From Stenotrophomonas maltophilia (GTDB lineage: Bacteria > Pseudomonadota > Gammaproteobacteria > Xanthomonadales > Xanthomonadaceae), in assembly GCF_004920835.1 (NCBI RefSeq), contig NZ_QFHO01000003.1, forward strand, positions 124,001 to 188,000: DNA of 64,000 nucleotides, written 5' to 3'. A model generated the notes under the pieces. It searched no databases. It saw only the letters and a list, made by a program, of their open reading frames with translations, and was not told the origin of the DNA. Every line of letters begins with the position of its first letter. Positions within the stretch are counted from its first letter, which is position 1. Made by a program: the position numbers and the translations under genes. Positions 8,570 through 17,510 of the stretch are shown one piece after another.

Positions 8570-8827
8570 ATGCAGGAATTCAGGCATGTACTGGAGACGC
8601 GAGGTCGCTATCAGCTGGTAGCGGTGTCCTACGCGCCGGTGTACGCTCCGGGCGATGTGGTCGGCCATGCGGTCGTAGCCGACGATGGGGATCGTCTGAC
8701 CGACCTGATGTCGCTGGCCGAAGCGCGCCAACGCCTGCAGGCACTGGTGCGTGAAGAGGGCGAGGAGCCCGGGCTGGAGAACGAAAACCACCTGCGGAAG
8801 AAGGCGTCGCGCTGGCGCCGCCGCTAG
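8570..8827 (+). CDS. Small hypothetical protein upstream of virD4
   Basis: 85 residues, soluble, acidic in the middle and basic at the end (KKASRWRRR). No family is recognised. AAGGAGG at 8557-8563 abuts an in-frame ATG at 8564 but is well spaced (6 nt) for ATG 8570, so 8570 is the start. It is 36 nt upstream of virD4 on the same strand and could be cotranscribed with it, but nothing in the sequence links it to secretion. Confidence 0.7.
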   Translation: MQEFRHVLETRGRYQLVAVSYAPVYAPGDVVGHAVVADDGDRLTDLMSLAEARQRLQALVREEGEEPGLENENHLRKKASRWRRR

Positions 8828-8863
8828 GCCGTCGCGCCCTTGTGCGCATCATGGAGGATTCGG

Positions 8864-10543
8864 GTGTTGCCCAGTAAGAAGTATCTGCTCATCGCCATCA
8901 TCACGCTGGCGACCCTGCTGCTTGGTTTCGTGTTTTCCGGTTACCTGACCCTGCTGTTGCTGGGGCTGGACACCAAGCTGTTCACCTGGAACACCTACTA
9001 CCAGTACTTCAACGCGCTCGGCCAGCCACAGGTCGCGCCCTTCGTGGGCAAGATCAAGTGGGCCGGTTATCTCGGTTTCGGCCTGCCGCTGCTGGTGCTG
9101 CTGGTGACCGGCCTGGTGCTGCTGCTGAAGAAGGACAAGCGCTCGCTGCACGGTGACGCACGCTTTGCCACCAGCGCCGACCTGTCCAAGCACGGCATGT
9201 TCAAGAAGACCGGCCAGAGCATCGTGGTCGGCAGCCATGGCGGCAAGCTGGTGCGGCTGGACGGCCAGCAGTTCGTGATCCTGGCCGCGCCGACCCGCTC
9301 GGGCAAGGGCGTGGGCGTGGTCATTCCGAACCTGCTGGAGTACGGCGAATCGCTGGTGGTGCTGGACATCAAGCAGGAGAACTTCGACCTGACCAGCGGC
9401 TGGCGTGCCAGCCAGGGCCAGGAGATCTACCTGTTCAATCCCTTCGCCGAAGACCGCCGCACGCATCGCTGGAATCCGCTCAGCTACGTCTCCGACGACC
9501 CGGCGTTCCGCGTTTCGGACCTGATGAGCATCGCCGCGATGCTGTATCCGGATGGTGCCGAGGACCAGAAATTCTGGGTCAGCCAGGCGCGCAATGCGTT
9601 CATGGCCTTCACCCTGTACCTGTTCGAGAACTGGGATGACGAGCGCAGCAGTGGCTTCCCGGGCGGCTCGGGCACGCCCACCCTGGGTGCTGTCTACCGG
9701 TTGTCATCGGGTGACGGCAGCGATCTTAAGAAATACCTCAAAGCCCTGTCGGAGCGGTCGTTCCTCAGCTCCAACGCGCGCTCGGCGTTTGCCAACATGC
9801 TGTCCCAGGCCGATGAGACCTTCGCCTCGATCCTGGGTACCTTCAAGGAACCGCTCAACGCCTGGATCAACCCCGTGCTGGACAGGGCCACCAGCAGCAA
9901 CGACTTCCTGCTGACCGATGTCCGCAAGAAGAAGATGACCATCTACATCGGCATCCAGCCGAACAAGCTGGCCGAGAGTCGCCTGATCATCAACCTGTTC
10001 TTCAGCCAGCTGATCAACCTCAACACCAAGGAACTGCCCAAGTCCAATCCGGACCTGAAGTACCAGTGCCTGCTGCTGATGGACGAATTCACCTCGATCG
10101 GCAAGGTCGAGATCATCGCGTCGGCGGTGTCCTACATGGCCGGCTACAACATCCGCCTGCTGCCGATCATCCAGAGCATGTCCCAGCTCGATGCCACCTA
10201 CGGGCGGGAGGTGTCGCGCACGATCATCACCAACCACGCGCTGCAGATCCTCTACGCGCCGCGCGAGCAGCAGGACGCCAATGACTACTCGGACATGCTC
10301 GGTTACACCACCATCCGCAAGAAGAACGTCACCCATGCCCGCGAGAAGACCCACAGCTTCACCGAGGAGCGGCGCGCACTGATGCTGCCGCAGGAGCTGA
10401 AGGCGATGGGGCCGGACAAGGAAGTATTCCTGTACGAGGGCATACCGCATCCTGTGAAGTGCGACAAGATCCGCTACTACAAGGATCGCTACTTCACCTC
10501 GAGGCTGCTGCCGAAGGTCGACGTTCCGATGCTTAACGTCTAA
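8864..10543 (+). CDS. virD4: VirD4 type IV coupling protein
   Basis: 559-residue inner-membrane ATPase that recruits effectors to the T4SS. Two N-terminal membrane helices (YLLIAIITLATLLLGFVFSGYL split by a periplasmic loop, then a second at about residues 70-90) precede the ATPase domain. Walker A APTRSGKGVG is near residue 142, Walker B LLLMDEFTS near 405. In X-T4SS the all-alpha domain of VirD4 binds XVIPCD domains, which matches the effectors at 25706 and 28137. The start is GTG 8864 with GGAGG at 8853-8857; a TTG 24 nt upstream is unlikely. virB7 follows after a 426-nt gap that has its own regulatory look. Confidence 0.95.
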   Translation: MLPSKKYLLIAIITLATLLLGFVFSGYLTLLLLGLDTKLFTWNTYYQYFNALGQPQVAPFVGKIKWAGYLGFGLPLLVLLVTGLVLLLKKDKRSLHGDARFATSADLSKHGMFKKTGQSIVVGSHGGKLVRLDGQQFVILAAPTRSGKGVGVVIPNLLEYGESLVVLDIKQENFDLTSGWRASQGQEIYLFNPFAEDRRTHRWNPLSYVSDDPAFRVSDLMSIAAMLYPDGAEDQKFWVSQARNAFMAFTLYLFENWDDERSSGFPGGSGTPTLGAVYRLSSGDGSDLKKYLKALSERSFLSSNARSAFANMLSQADETFASILGTFKEPLNAWINPVLDRATSSNDFLLTDVRKKKMTIYIGIQPNKLAESRLIINLFFSQLINLNTKELPKSNPDLKYQCLLLMDEFTSIGKVEIIASAVSYMAGYNIRLLPIIQSMSQLDATYGREVSRTIITNHALQILYAPREQQDANDYSDMLGYTTIRKKNVTHAREKTHSFTEERRALMLPQELKAMGPDKEVFLYEGIPHPVKCDKIRYYKDRYFTSRLLPKVDVPMLNV

Positions 10544-10646
10544 TTCACGTCGCTAAATTTGTGACGTAGATTCATATTCATTGACGTGAATTCGTGAGCT
10601 AAGTCAAAAAAACATCATCTGTTCATAGAAATTCAGACTTGTCTGA
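10542..10646. promoter_or_regulatory. AT-rich region with inverted repeats upstream of virB7
   Basis: The 426-nt gap 10544-10969 between virD4 and virB7 contains no convincing gene. Its first 110 nt are AT-rich. AATTCACGTC (10542-10551, overlapping the virD4 stop) is perfectly inverted as GACGTGAATT (10583-10592), with a further GTGACGT half-like site between. TCAGAC-TT-GTCTGA lies at 10633-10646. These look like regulator sites for the virB operon. Which regulator cannot be told from sequence. Confidence 0.45.
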
Positions 10647-10969
10647 CATGGAATTGACGCGCGGTTGTGCGACCCTGTGTTCGTCATCCAGAAATGTGTG
10701 CTGGGTGTCAAATGTTGTAGAGCAGGGTGGCCAGGAGTTTGTGCCATGGAAACAAGGATGGTTTCGACGTTGGAGATGTGTGCGGGTGTGTCGTCGGCAA
10801 TGACTGGCGGCCCCGTCACCTGGTTGGCGGCTTTCGGGCTGCAGGGGAACCGGGGCAGGTGTGCTGCGAGCCAGCGCGTCTTCCCGTTTCCGGTGCGCGT
10901 GATGCGGCGCCGGACGACCAGGGAGCCAATGTTCGGGACTGCTTTTTCGTACGTCAAAGTGAAGCCCGT

Positions 10970-11416
10970 ATGAATCAGGCGTTTATCGCGAAAATATCCA
11001 TCGCCGCAGTGGCGGCGCTGATGGTGGCAGGGTGTGCCACCAAGTCCGCTCCCGATTTCGGAGGGCGCTGGAAGCCGGTCAACCGTTTCGCTGCGGCGAC
11101 GACCGAGATCCCGCTGTACTCCAGCTACGTCTACCAGGCTTCGCCGATGGATGGCACGCTCAAAGCCATGCTTGAGCGCTGGGCCAAGGATTCCGGGCGC
11201 ACGCTGGACTACCGCCTCAGCTCGGACTTCACGCTGTACGGCGCAGTCTCGAACATCGACACCACCAATGCACAGCAGGCCGTGATCGATCTCACCGCGG
11301 CCTATGCGACGCAGGGAATCTCCGTCTCTATCGTTGGCAACCAGATCGTTGTGCAGAGCGCTGGCGCGACGCCGACCGCGTCGGCGCAGGGCGCTGATTC
11401 CAACAGCGGCACCTGA
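10970..11416 (+). CDS. virB7: VirB7 lipoprotein with N0-like C-terminal domain
   Basis: 148-residue outer-membrane lipoprotein of the core complex. The signal ends in VAGC with the lipidated Cys at residue 22. The linker contains the usual VirB9-binding region, and residues about 45-125 (from SSYVYQASPMDGTL to VGNQIVVQ) have the beta-alpha-beta pattern of the N0 domain of secretins and TonB-dependent receptors. Conventional VirB7 proteins are about 50 residues; the N0 extension is a hallmark of the Xanthomonadales killing T4SS, where it decorates the outer-membrane ring. ATG 10970 gives a proper signal peptide, so longer upstream frames are rejected. Confidence 0.92.
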   Translation: MNQAFIAKISIAAVAALMVAGCATKSAPDFGGRWKPVNRFAAATTEIPLYSSYVYQASPMDGTLKAMLERWAKDSGRTLDYRLSSDFTLYGAVSNIDTTNAQQAVIDLTAAYATQGISVSIVGNQIVVQSAGATPTASAQGADSNSGT

Positions 11417-11505
11417 GTCCACCTCGAAACCATCGAACGTGCCGCTCCCCGCGCCTGTCGCAGGGGCTTCACGCCCATTGATGTTTCAGCAGTACGGAAG
11501 AATCC

Positions 11506-12561
11506 ATGTTCCGCAAGAAGGATCCCGGCAACAGTCCCAAGGTCGAGCAGTCGGTCGCCAAGGCGGTCAGCTACGAGATCACCGTGGCCGATATGGCGCG
11601 TCGCAGCGAGCGCCGAGCCTGGTGGGTCGCCACGGGCTCGCTGTTGATGTCGCTGGCATTGGCCGGTGGCTACTACTACATGCTGCCGCTGAAGGAGAAG
11701 GTGCCGTTCCTGGTGATGGCCGATGCCTACACCGGTACTGCCACGGTCGCGCGCCTGAGTGGCACCTTCCAGGGTGAAACCATCACCAGCAATGAAGCGA
11801 TCAACCGCAGCAACGTGGCCCAGTACGTGCTGGCGCGCGAGTCGTACGACTCGGCGGTAATGGGCCTGCGTGATTGGGAGCTGGTGTTCGTGATGTCCAC
11901 CGATCCGGTGGCGCAGTCCATGCGCGTGCGTTATGCCGGCAACAACCCGCAGAACCCGTTCGTCATGTACGGCCGCGAGCGCGCCATCCGGGTCAAGATC
12001 CTCAGCATCACGCCGCTGGGTGCTGAGCCGAATGGCAGCTTCCGCGGTGCTTCGGTGCGTATCCAGCGCAGTCTGCTGGACAAGCGCACCGGCGTTGCCA
12101 CCTATCTGGACAACCAGTTGGTGACGATGCGCTTCGGGTACAACCAGAACCTGGCGCTGTCCGAACAGGATCGCATCCTCAATCCGCTGGCCTTCCAGGT
12201 CACCGAGTATCGCGTCGACAACGACTATTCGCGTGGCGTACCGGTGCCGGATGACGGTGCCATGCAGGCACAGGCGCAGCAGGCTGCACAGGCCGCGCAG
12301 CAGGCCCAGGGTGTCTACGATCCCAACAACCCGGCCGCGGCCACGATGATCGATCCGGCCACCGGCCAGCCGGTCGCCGTTCCGGCCAATGGCCAGGTGC
12401 CGGGTCAGCCCGTGCAGGGCCAGCCGGTACAGGGGCAACCGATGCCGGCGCAGCCGGTGCCGGGTCAAGCAACACCGGGGCAGGCCATGCCCGGACAGCC
12501 GGCCATGAGGCCGGCGCAGAACAATTCCACCGGAACTGCTGATGGAGCAAGCAACCGATGA
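11506..12561 (+). CDS. virB8: VirB8 inner-membrane T4SS component
   Basis: 351 residues. A cytoplasmic N terminus, one membrane helix (WWVATGSLLMSLALAGGYYY, about 38-57) and a periplasmic NTF2-like VirB8 domain to about residue 240. The family is usually near 230-240 residues. Here a C-terminal extension of about 110 residues rich in Gln, Ala and Pro carries repeats of the type PGQPVQGQPVQGQPM. It overlaps virB9 by 4 nt (ATGA), indicating translational coupling. Confidence 0.93.
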   Translation: MFRKKDPGNSPKVEQSVAKAVSYEITVADMARRSERRAWWVATGSLLMSLALAGGYYYMLPLKEKVPFLVMADAYTGTATVARLSGTFQGETITSNEAINRSNVAQYVLARESYDSAVMGLRDWELVFVMSTDPVAQSMRVRYAGNNPQNPFVMYGRERAIRVKILSITPLGAEPNGSFRGASVRIQRSLLDKRTGVATYLDNQLVTMRFGYNQNLALSEQDRILNPLAFQVTEYRVDNDYSRGVPVPDDGAMQAQAQQAAQAAQQAQGVYDPNNPAAATMIDPATGQPVAVPANGQVPGQPVQGQPVQGQPMPAQPVPGQATPGQAMPGQPAMRPAQNNSTGTADGASNR

Positions 12562-13337
12562 GTAGTCGAAATATCAGGGGAAGCGCGCTGGCGCTGCTGT
12601 CGATGTTGTCGTTGCTGTTCCCAGTAGCGGCGATGGCGCAGGCGGTTGACCATTACGAGTACGAGAAGGACCGCATCTATCCGGTTCGCACCGGCCTGGG
12701 CCTGACCACCCAGATCGAACTGAGCCCGAACGAGAAGATCCTCGACTACAGCACCGGCTTCAGCAGCGGCTGGGAACTGACCCGTCGCGAGAACGTGTTC
12801 TATCTCAAGCCGAAGAACGTCGACGTCGACACCAACATGATGGTGCGCACCGAGACCCATTCCTACATCTTCGAGCTGAAGGTGGTGGCCACTGACTGGC
12901 GCCAGCTGGAACAGGCCCGTCGTGCTGGCGTGCAGTACAAGATCGCCTTCACCTACCCGAACGACACCGTGTTCGGCGTCGCGCAGGAAGCGGTGGAAGA
13001 GGAGGCGCAGCCGCTGTTGAGCTCTGAACTGGCCAAGGATCGCCAGTACAACTTCAACTACTCCTATTCGACCAGCAAGGCGAAGAAGATGGGCTGGCTG
13101 ATCCCGGTCAACGCCTACGACGACAGCCGTTTCACTTACCTGAAACTACCGAATTCGCCCGAGTACAAGACCGGCATCTTCCCGGCCGTGTTCGGTCGTG
13201 AAACGGAATACGGTGAAGACTTCGTGGTCAACACCACGGTTGAAGGCAATACGCTGATCGTGCACGGGACCTACCCGTACCTGGTCATCCGCCACGGCGA
13301 CTTCGTCGTCGGCCTGCGAAGGAACGTGAAGAAATGA
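12558..13337 (+). CDS. virB9: VirB9 outer-membrane core complex protein
   Basis: 259 residues with a Sec signal peptide (ALALLSMLSLLFPVAAMAQA). The N-terminal CagX/VirB9 beta domain contains FYLKPKNVDVDTNMMV and the C-terminal domain that pairs with VirB7 ends in YPYLVIRHGDFVVGLRR. It forms the outer ring with VirB7 and VirB10. It overlaps virB8 and virB10 by 4 nt each. Confidence 0.94.
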   Translation: MSSRNIRGSALALLSMLSLLFPVAAMAQAVDHYEYEKDRIYPVRTGLGLTTQIELSPNEKILDYSTGFSSGWELTRRENVFYLKPKNVDVDTNMMVRTETHSYIFELKVVATDWRQLEQARRAGVQYKIAFTYPNDTVFGVAQEAVEEEAQPLLSSELAKDRQYNFNYSYSTSKAKKMGWLIPVNAYDDSRFTYLKLPNSPEYKTGIFPAVFGRETEYGEDFVVNTTVEGNTLIVHGTYPYLVIRHGDFVVGLRRNVKK

Positions 13338-14599
13338 GCCAGCAGAACACTCCCGGAAACGACCCGAACAACGGACGCGACGAGAGCCAGAGCCCGTACG
13401 GTGCACAGGCTGCTCCGGAGGCGCAGACGAATCCGTACTTCGGCACGACCCAGGCTGAGCCTGCACCGGATCTGGACGCGGCCGCGCCGCAGCTGCGCTC
13501 GGCTGAAGAGCAGCGATTGAACCGCAAGGCGCTGCTGTTCCTGGGCGGTATCGTGGTGCTGCTTGTTGCCATGGGCTTCCTGCTTTTCCGCAAGGGCCAA
13601 GACAAGGACGATGCGCCGAAGGTGCCGGATGTTGCGCGCGCGAGCACGCCAACACTGCCGGACGCTGTCCAGACCGATCCGGGTCCGGCGCAGGCAATGC
13701 AGCCCGTTGATCCGATTCCGATGTTGCCGCCGCCGGAGGGCCCGACCCGTGCCGAACCTGCGTTCAACATGAGCGAGCGTGAAGCAGCGCGCGGTCCGAC
13801 GCTTGCTGAGCGCCGGATGGGTGCATCCGGGAACGGCTTCGTCGGCGCCGGAGATGGTGCTGGAGGCGAGGGGCAGGGTGGCCAAGAAGATGAGTTGACC
13901 CGTACGCTCCGCCTGCAGGCACAGATGATGGGCGGACAGCAGAACGCAGCACCGGCGCGCGTTCGTCGCGGCCCTGATGTCGACGATGTGTCGAATGCCA
14001 GTTACATCCGCAGTCCCGATGCGCTGCTGGTGCGCGGTACCTACCTGCGCTGCGTGCTGGAAACCCGCATCATCACGGACATTGCCGGCTACACCTCGTG
14101 CCTGCTGACCGAGCCGGTGTATTCGATCAACGGCCGCAATCTGCTCCTGCCGAAGGGCTCCAAGATCTACGGTGCTTACGGTGGCGGTCCCACCGGCAAG
14201 CGGGTAGAGGTGATCTGGGATCGCATCACGACCCCGAATGGTATCGACGTCGCCATGTCCAGCCCGGGCGTGGATCAGTTGGGCGGTGCCGGTCATCCAG
14301 GTCAATACAGCGCCCACTGGGGCAGCCGCATTGCCTCGGCACTGATGATCAGCCTGTTGGCCGACGCGTTCAAATACGCTGCCGCCGAGCATGGCCCGGA
14401 GACCACCACGGTGGCCAACAACGGCATGACCATCCAGTCGCCCTATGAGAGCGCCACCGCGCGCACCATGGAACGCCTGGCCAACGAGTCGCTCAGCCAG
14501 CGTCGTCCGCCGACCGTGACCATCAATCAGGGCACGATCGTGAACGTCTACGTCGCCAAGGACGTAGACTTTACCAACGTGCTGCACCCCCGCCGGTAA
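13334..14599 (+). CDS. virB10: VirB10 trans-envelope scaffold
   Basis: 421 residues. A cytoplasmic N terminus of about 65 residues, one inner-membrane helix (residues 66-85), a Pro-rich periplasmic linker, then the TrbI/VirB10 beta-barrel domain (about 215-421) containing YLRCVLETRIITDIAGYTSC and PKGSKIYGAYGGG. The outer-membrane antenna region follows RIASALMISLLADAFKYAA. It links inner and outer membranes and senses ATPase activity in the family. It lies 14 nt before virB11. Confidence 0.94.
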   Translation: MSQQNTPGNDPNNGRDESQSPYGAQAAPEAQTNPYFGTTQAEPAPDLDAAAPQLRSAEEQRLNRKALLFLGGIVVLLVAMGFLLFRKGQDKDDAPKVPDVARASTPTLPDAVQTDPGPAQAMQPVDPIPMLPPPEGPTRAEPAFNMSEREAARGPTLAERRMGASGNGFVGAGDGAGGEGQGGQEDELTRTLRLQAQMMGGQQNAAPARVRRGPDVDDVSNASYIRSPDALLVRGTYLRCVLETRIITDIAGYTSCLLTEPVYSINGRNLLLPKGSKIYGAYGGGPTGKRVEVIWDRITTPNGIDVAMSSPGVDQLGGAGHPGQYSAHWGSRIASALMISLLADAFKYAAAEHGPETTTVANNGMTIQSPYESATARTMERLANESLSQRRPPTVTINQGTIVNVYVAKDVDFTNVLHPRR

Positions 14600-14613
14600 A
14601 CCATCGAACGATC

Positions 14614-15657
14614 ATGGACGCTGAAGTGTCACCCCTCGCCCTCGTCTCCAGCGATTTCCTGCGCTATCAGTACGAAGTGCTGGGCATCGCCGAGTACATG
14701 ACTTCTCCGGAAGTGACGGAAATCTGCATCAACCGTCCCGGCGAGCTGTACCTGGAAACCCGGACCGGGTGGCAACGCGTGGACGTACCGGGCCTGACCT
14801 TCGAGCGGGCCCGGCAGTTCTGCACTGCCGTGGTGAACGAGAGCAACACCGGCCAGCGCATCACCGATGCCGATCCAGTGGTCTCGCTCACGTTCCCCAC
14901 CGGCCAACGTGCGCAGTTCGTGATTCCGCCGGCGTGTGACGCTGGGAAGGTGTCAATCACCATCCGCCTGCCGTCCAAGCACACCAAGTCGCTCAGCCAG
15001 TATCACGAAGATGGGTTCTTCAACCAGATCCTGGAAAGCGATGGCAGCATCAGCGAGCAGGATCGTGAGTTGCTGGAGCTGCGTCAGCAGCGCGAGTATG
15101 CCGAGTTCTTCCGGCGTGCGGTGATGTACCGCAAGAACATCGTGGTATCCGGCGCAACCGGTAGCGGCAAGACCACCTTCATGAAAGCGCTGGTGAATCA
15201 TATTCCGGACAGCGAACGCCTGGTCACGATCGAAGATGCGCGCGAGTTGTTTCTGACCCAACCCAATGTGGTGCACCTGCTGTACTCCAAGGGTGGGCAG
15301 AGCACCAGCAACGTCAGCGCCAAAAGCTGCATGGAGGCCTGCCTGCGCATGAAGCCCGAACGCATCATCCTCGCCGAGCTGCGTGGTGACGAAGCGTTCT
15401 ACTTCATTCGCAACTGTGCATCCGGCCACCCGGGTTCGATCACCAGCTGCCATGCGGGCAGCCCGGAGCAGACCTGGGACCAGTTGGCCCTGATGGTGAA
15501 GGCCTCGACCGAAGGCTCGGGCCTGGAATTCAACGTGATCAAGCGACTCTTGATGATGACCATCGACATCGTCGTACATATCAAGGCGCACGCCGGTTCG
15601 CGCTACATCACCGGCATCGACTTCAATCCTGGGCGTGCCCAGGGGCAGGAGGGCTGA
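14614..15657 (+). CDS. virB11: VirB11 secretion ATPase
   Basis: 347-residue hexameric traffic ATPase. Walker A GATGSGKTT is near residue 180, an Asp-box-like segment LVTIEDARELFL follows, and the Walker B/His-box region reads RIILAELRGDEAF and GHPGSITSCHAGS. It is cytoplasmic and powers pilus assembly and substrate transfer with VirB4 and VirD4. It lies 3 nt upstream of virB1, so the two are coupled. Confidence 0.95.
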   Translation: MDAEVSPLALVSSDFLRYQYEVLGIAEYMTSPEVTEICINRPGELYLETRTGWQRVDVPGLTFERARQFCTAVVNESNTGQRITDADPVVSLTFPTGQRAQFVIPPACDAGKVSITIRLPSKHTKSLSQYHEDGFFNQILESDGSISEQDRELLELRQQREYAEFFRRAVMYRKNIVVSGATGSGKTTFMKALVNHIPDSERLVTIEDARELFLTQPNVVHLLYSKGGQSTSNVSAKSCMEACLRMKPERIILAELRGDEAFYFIRNCASGHPGSITSCHAGSPEQTWDQLALMVKASTEGSGLEFNVIKRLLMMTIDIVVHIKAHAGSRYITGIDFNPGRAQGQEG

Positions 15658-15660
15658 AGG

Positions 15661-16644
15661 ATGCTGCCAGGACTGGAAATGATGGCGTGCCCGGAGATGG
15701 CGGTGTCGATGGACGTGATGCAGCACGTCATCAACGTCGAATCGTCGCGCAATCCCTATGCCATCGGCGTGGTTGGCGGCGCGTTGGCGCGTCAGCCCAA
15801 GGCGCTGGATGAAGCGCTGGCGACGGTGCGCATGCTGGAAGAGAAGGGCTACAACTTCTCGATTGGCCTGGCCCAGGTCAATCGTTACAACCTCGACAAG
15901 TACGGGTTGGATTCCTATGAGAAGGCCTTCCAGCAGTGCCCGAACCTGCAGGCCGGGTCACGCATCCTGGCCGAGTGCTACAAGCGCTCGGGTGGCGACT
16001 GGGGCAAGTCGTTCAGTTGCTACTACTCCGGCAATTTCGAGACCGGCTTCCGCCACGGTTATGTGCAGAAAGTCTATGACTCGATCCGTCGCGGCCAGCA
16101 GGTGGCCAGCAACGGCGTTGCTCCGATCGACGTGATCAGTCGTGGTGAACGGCGCAGCGTGAAGGTCGAGCATCACCCGCAGCTCGCTTCGCCGGCGCAG
16201 GCGCGCATCGTTGCGCAGGCGAGTGGCCCGGTGTACGTGCCGTCGGAAGACCCGGCACGCGCGTATGTCGTGTATCCGTCCACCGGTGCAATGGCGCGGG
16301 GCAGCCTGCTGAACATCGCCGACCAGACGCTGTCCAAGGTAGTGCTGGGTTCGGTGGACCGGATGATGCAGCCACAGGCGCAGCCCACCCAAGGGGCCGC
16401 CTATCCGCAGCAACAGGCCGGTGGCATGCCGCAGCAGCTGCCTCAGCAGGGTCCGGCGCAAGCGATGGCCATGCCGCAGCAGTTGCCAGGTGCTGCAGGT
16501 GGCAGCAACGAGGGCCCTGTGATGTTGCGGCCCTGGAATGAGCGCAATCAGCCAGTGGCCGGCAATGGCAGTTCATATAACGCACCGGCACAGTCCGCAC
16601 CGGTGCAGCAGATTCCCGCAGGGGATGCGGCCTTCGTGTTCTGA
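15661..16644 (+). CDS. virB1: VirB1 lytic transglycosylase
   Basis: 327 residues. The SLT domain occupies about 20-155: the catalytic Glu is probably E27 in VIN-VESSRNPYAIG, followed by YNFSIGLAQVNRYNL and a C-terminal FSCYYSGNFETGF. It opens peptidoglycan for channel assembly. The last 100 residues are Gln/Pro-rich and disordered. A cleavable signal peptide is not evident (the N terminus is MLPGLEMMACPEM), so export may depend on another start or on the apparatus. Confidence 0.9.
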   Translation: MLPGLEMMACPEMAVSMDVMQHVINVESSRNPYAIGVVGGALARQPKALDEALATVRMLEEKGYNFSIGLAQVNRYNLDKYGLDSYEKAFQQCPNLQAGSRILAECYKRSGGDWGKSFSCYYSGNFETGFRHGYVQKVYDSIRRGQQVASNGVAPIDVISRGERRSVKVEHHPQLASPAQARIVAQASGPVYVPSEDPARAYVVYPSTGAMARGSLLNIADQTLSKVVLGSVDRMMQPQAQPTQGAAYPQQQAGGMPQQLPQQGPAQAMAMPQQLPGAAGGSNEGPVMLRPWNERNQPVAGNGSSYNAPAQSAPVQQIPAGDAAFVF

Positions 16645-16717
16645 CGAAGTCGTGGTACGGCCAGTCCCCCGGCTGGTCGATTCAGTTGTGTTAGTCCATC
16701 AACAAGGAAATCAATCC

Positions 16718-17128
16718 ATGAAGCGATCCAATCTCGACCTCGTCCAGGCCCAGCGCACGCTGAAGACCCTGCTGATGGCCACTCTGTTCGTCGGCGCACT
16801 GTTTGCCCCGCAAGTCTTCGCCAACGGCGCCACCGACTTCGGCGGCACCGACAAGAAGGTCTGCGGCTTCTTCAACAACATCAACGGCCTGCTGAACATC
16901 GCCTCGATCGCCGTGGTCACCATCGCGGTGATCTTCGCTGGTTACCAGATCGCCTTCGCGCACAAGCGCATCGCTGACGTCGCCCCGATCCTGATCGGTG
17001 GTGTGCTGATCGGCGCCGCAGGCCAGATCGCGCGCATGCTGCTGGGTGATGGCAGCGACGGCAAGTGCGGTGGTGGCACCAGCACCTCCTACCTGATCAA
17101 CCACGTGATCCAGTACTACAGTGCATAA
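16718..17128 (+). CDS. virB2: VirB2 pilin
   Basis: 136 residues. A long signal peptide (ends QVFANGA, cleavage likely after about residue 32) precedes the pilin with two membrane helices: IASIAVVTIAVIFAGYQIAF and VAPILIGGVLIGAAGQIARM. Two Cys flank the mature chain (KKVCGFF and DGKCGGG). AAGGAAA precedes the ATG. It would polymerise into the conjugative-type pilus or channel. Confidence 0.93.
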   Translation: MKRSNLDLVQAQRTLKTLLMATLFVGALFAPQVFANGATDFGGTDKKVCGFFNNINGLLNIASIAVVTIAVIFAGYQIAFAHKRIADVAPILIGGVLIGAAGQIARMLLGDGSDGKCGGGTSTSYLINHVIQYYSA

Positions 17129-17429
17129 GAACGTCGTGTTCCGCGGCTGCACGCGTCCAGCGATGTTCCTGGGCGTGCCCTACCTGCCATTCTTCATGGT
17201 GGCAGGCGGGCTGTTGCTGCTCAGCATGTACACGAACTTCTGGTTCCTGCTCACCATTCCGGTGGCGGTCTTCATCATGCGGCACATGGCCAAGCGTGAC
17301 GAAATGATCTTCCGTCTGCTGGGCCTGCGCCTGATGTTCAAGCTGAAGGTGCGCAACGTGCAGGAGCACGATGGCATGTGGGTGCTCAACCCCAACCACT
17401 ACCGCAACAAGCCGGCCCGAATGGATTGA
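17121..17429 (+). CDS. virB3: VirB3 inner-membrane T4SS component
   Basis: 102 residues starting at GTG within the last codons of virB2 (8-nt overlap). The family motif FRGCTRPAMFLGVPYLPF is followed by hydrophobic LLLLSMYTNFWFLLTIPVAVFI. It associates with VirB4 at the inner membrane; the two genes are separate here, not fused. Confidence 0.93.
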   Translation: MHKNVVFRGCTRPAMFLGVPYLPFFMVAGGLLLLSMYTNFWFLLTIPVAVFIMRHMAKRDEMIFRLLGLRLMFKLKVRNVQEHDGMWVLNPNHYRNKPARMD

Positions 17430-17442
17430 GGTCCGGATCCGG

Positions 17443-17468
17443 CCTGGCGGGCGTCCGCGCCCGCCAGG
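17443..17468 (+). terminator. Strong hairpin between virB3 and virB4
   Basis: CCTGGCGGGCG, loop TCCG, CGCCCGCCAGG: a perfect 11-bp GC stem 13 nt after the virB3 stop, followed by TCTCTTG rather than a full T-run. Inside an operon this is more likely an attenuator, a partial terminator or an mRNA-stabilising element than a full stop. Confidence 0.5.
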
Positions 17469-17510
17469 TCTCTTGAAACTTCTTGGCAGTACCTCTTTGG
17501 AAGCAGTCGT

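Noticed and set aside
10665..10973. 102-codon frame between virD4 and virB7
   Set aside because: Overlaps the virB7 start, lacks a ribosome binding site and has no recognisable features; the region is better read as regulatory.
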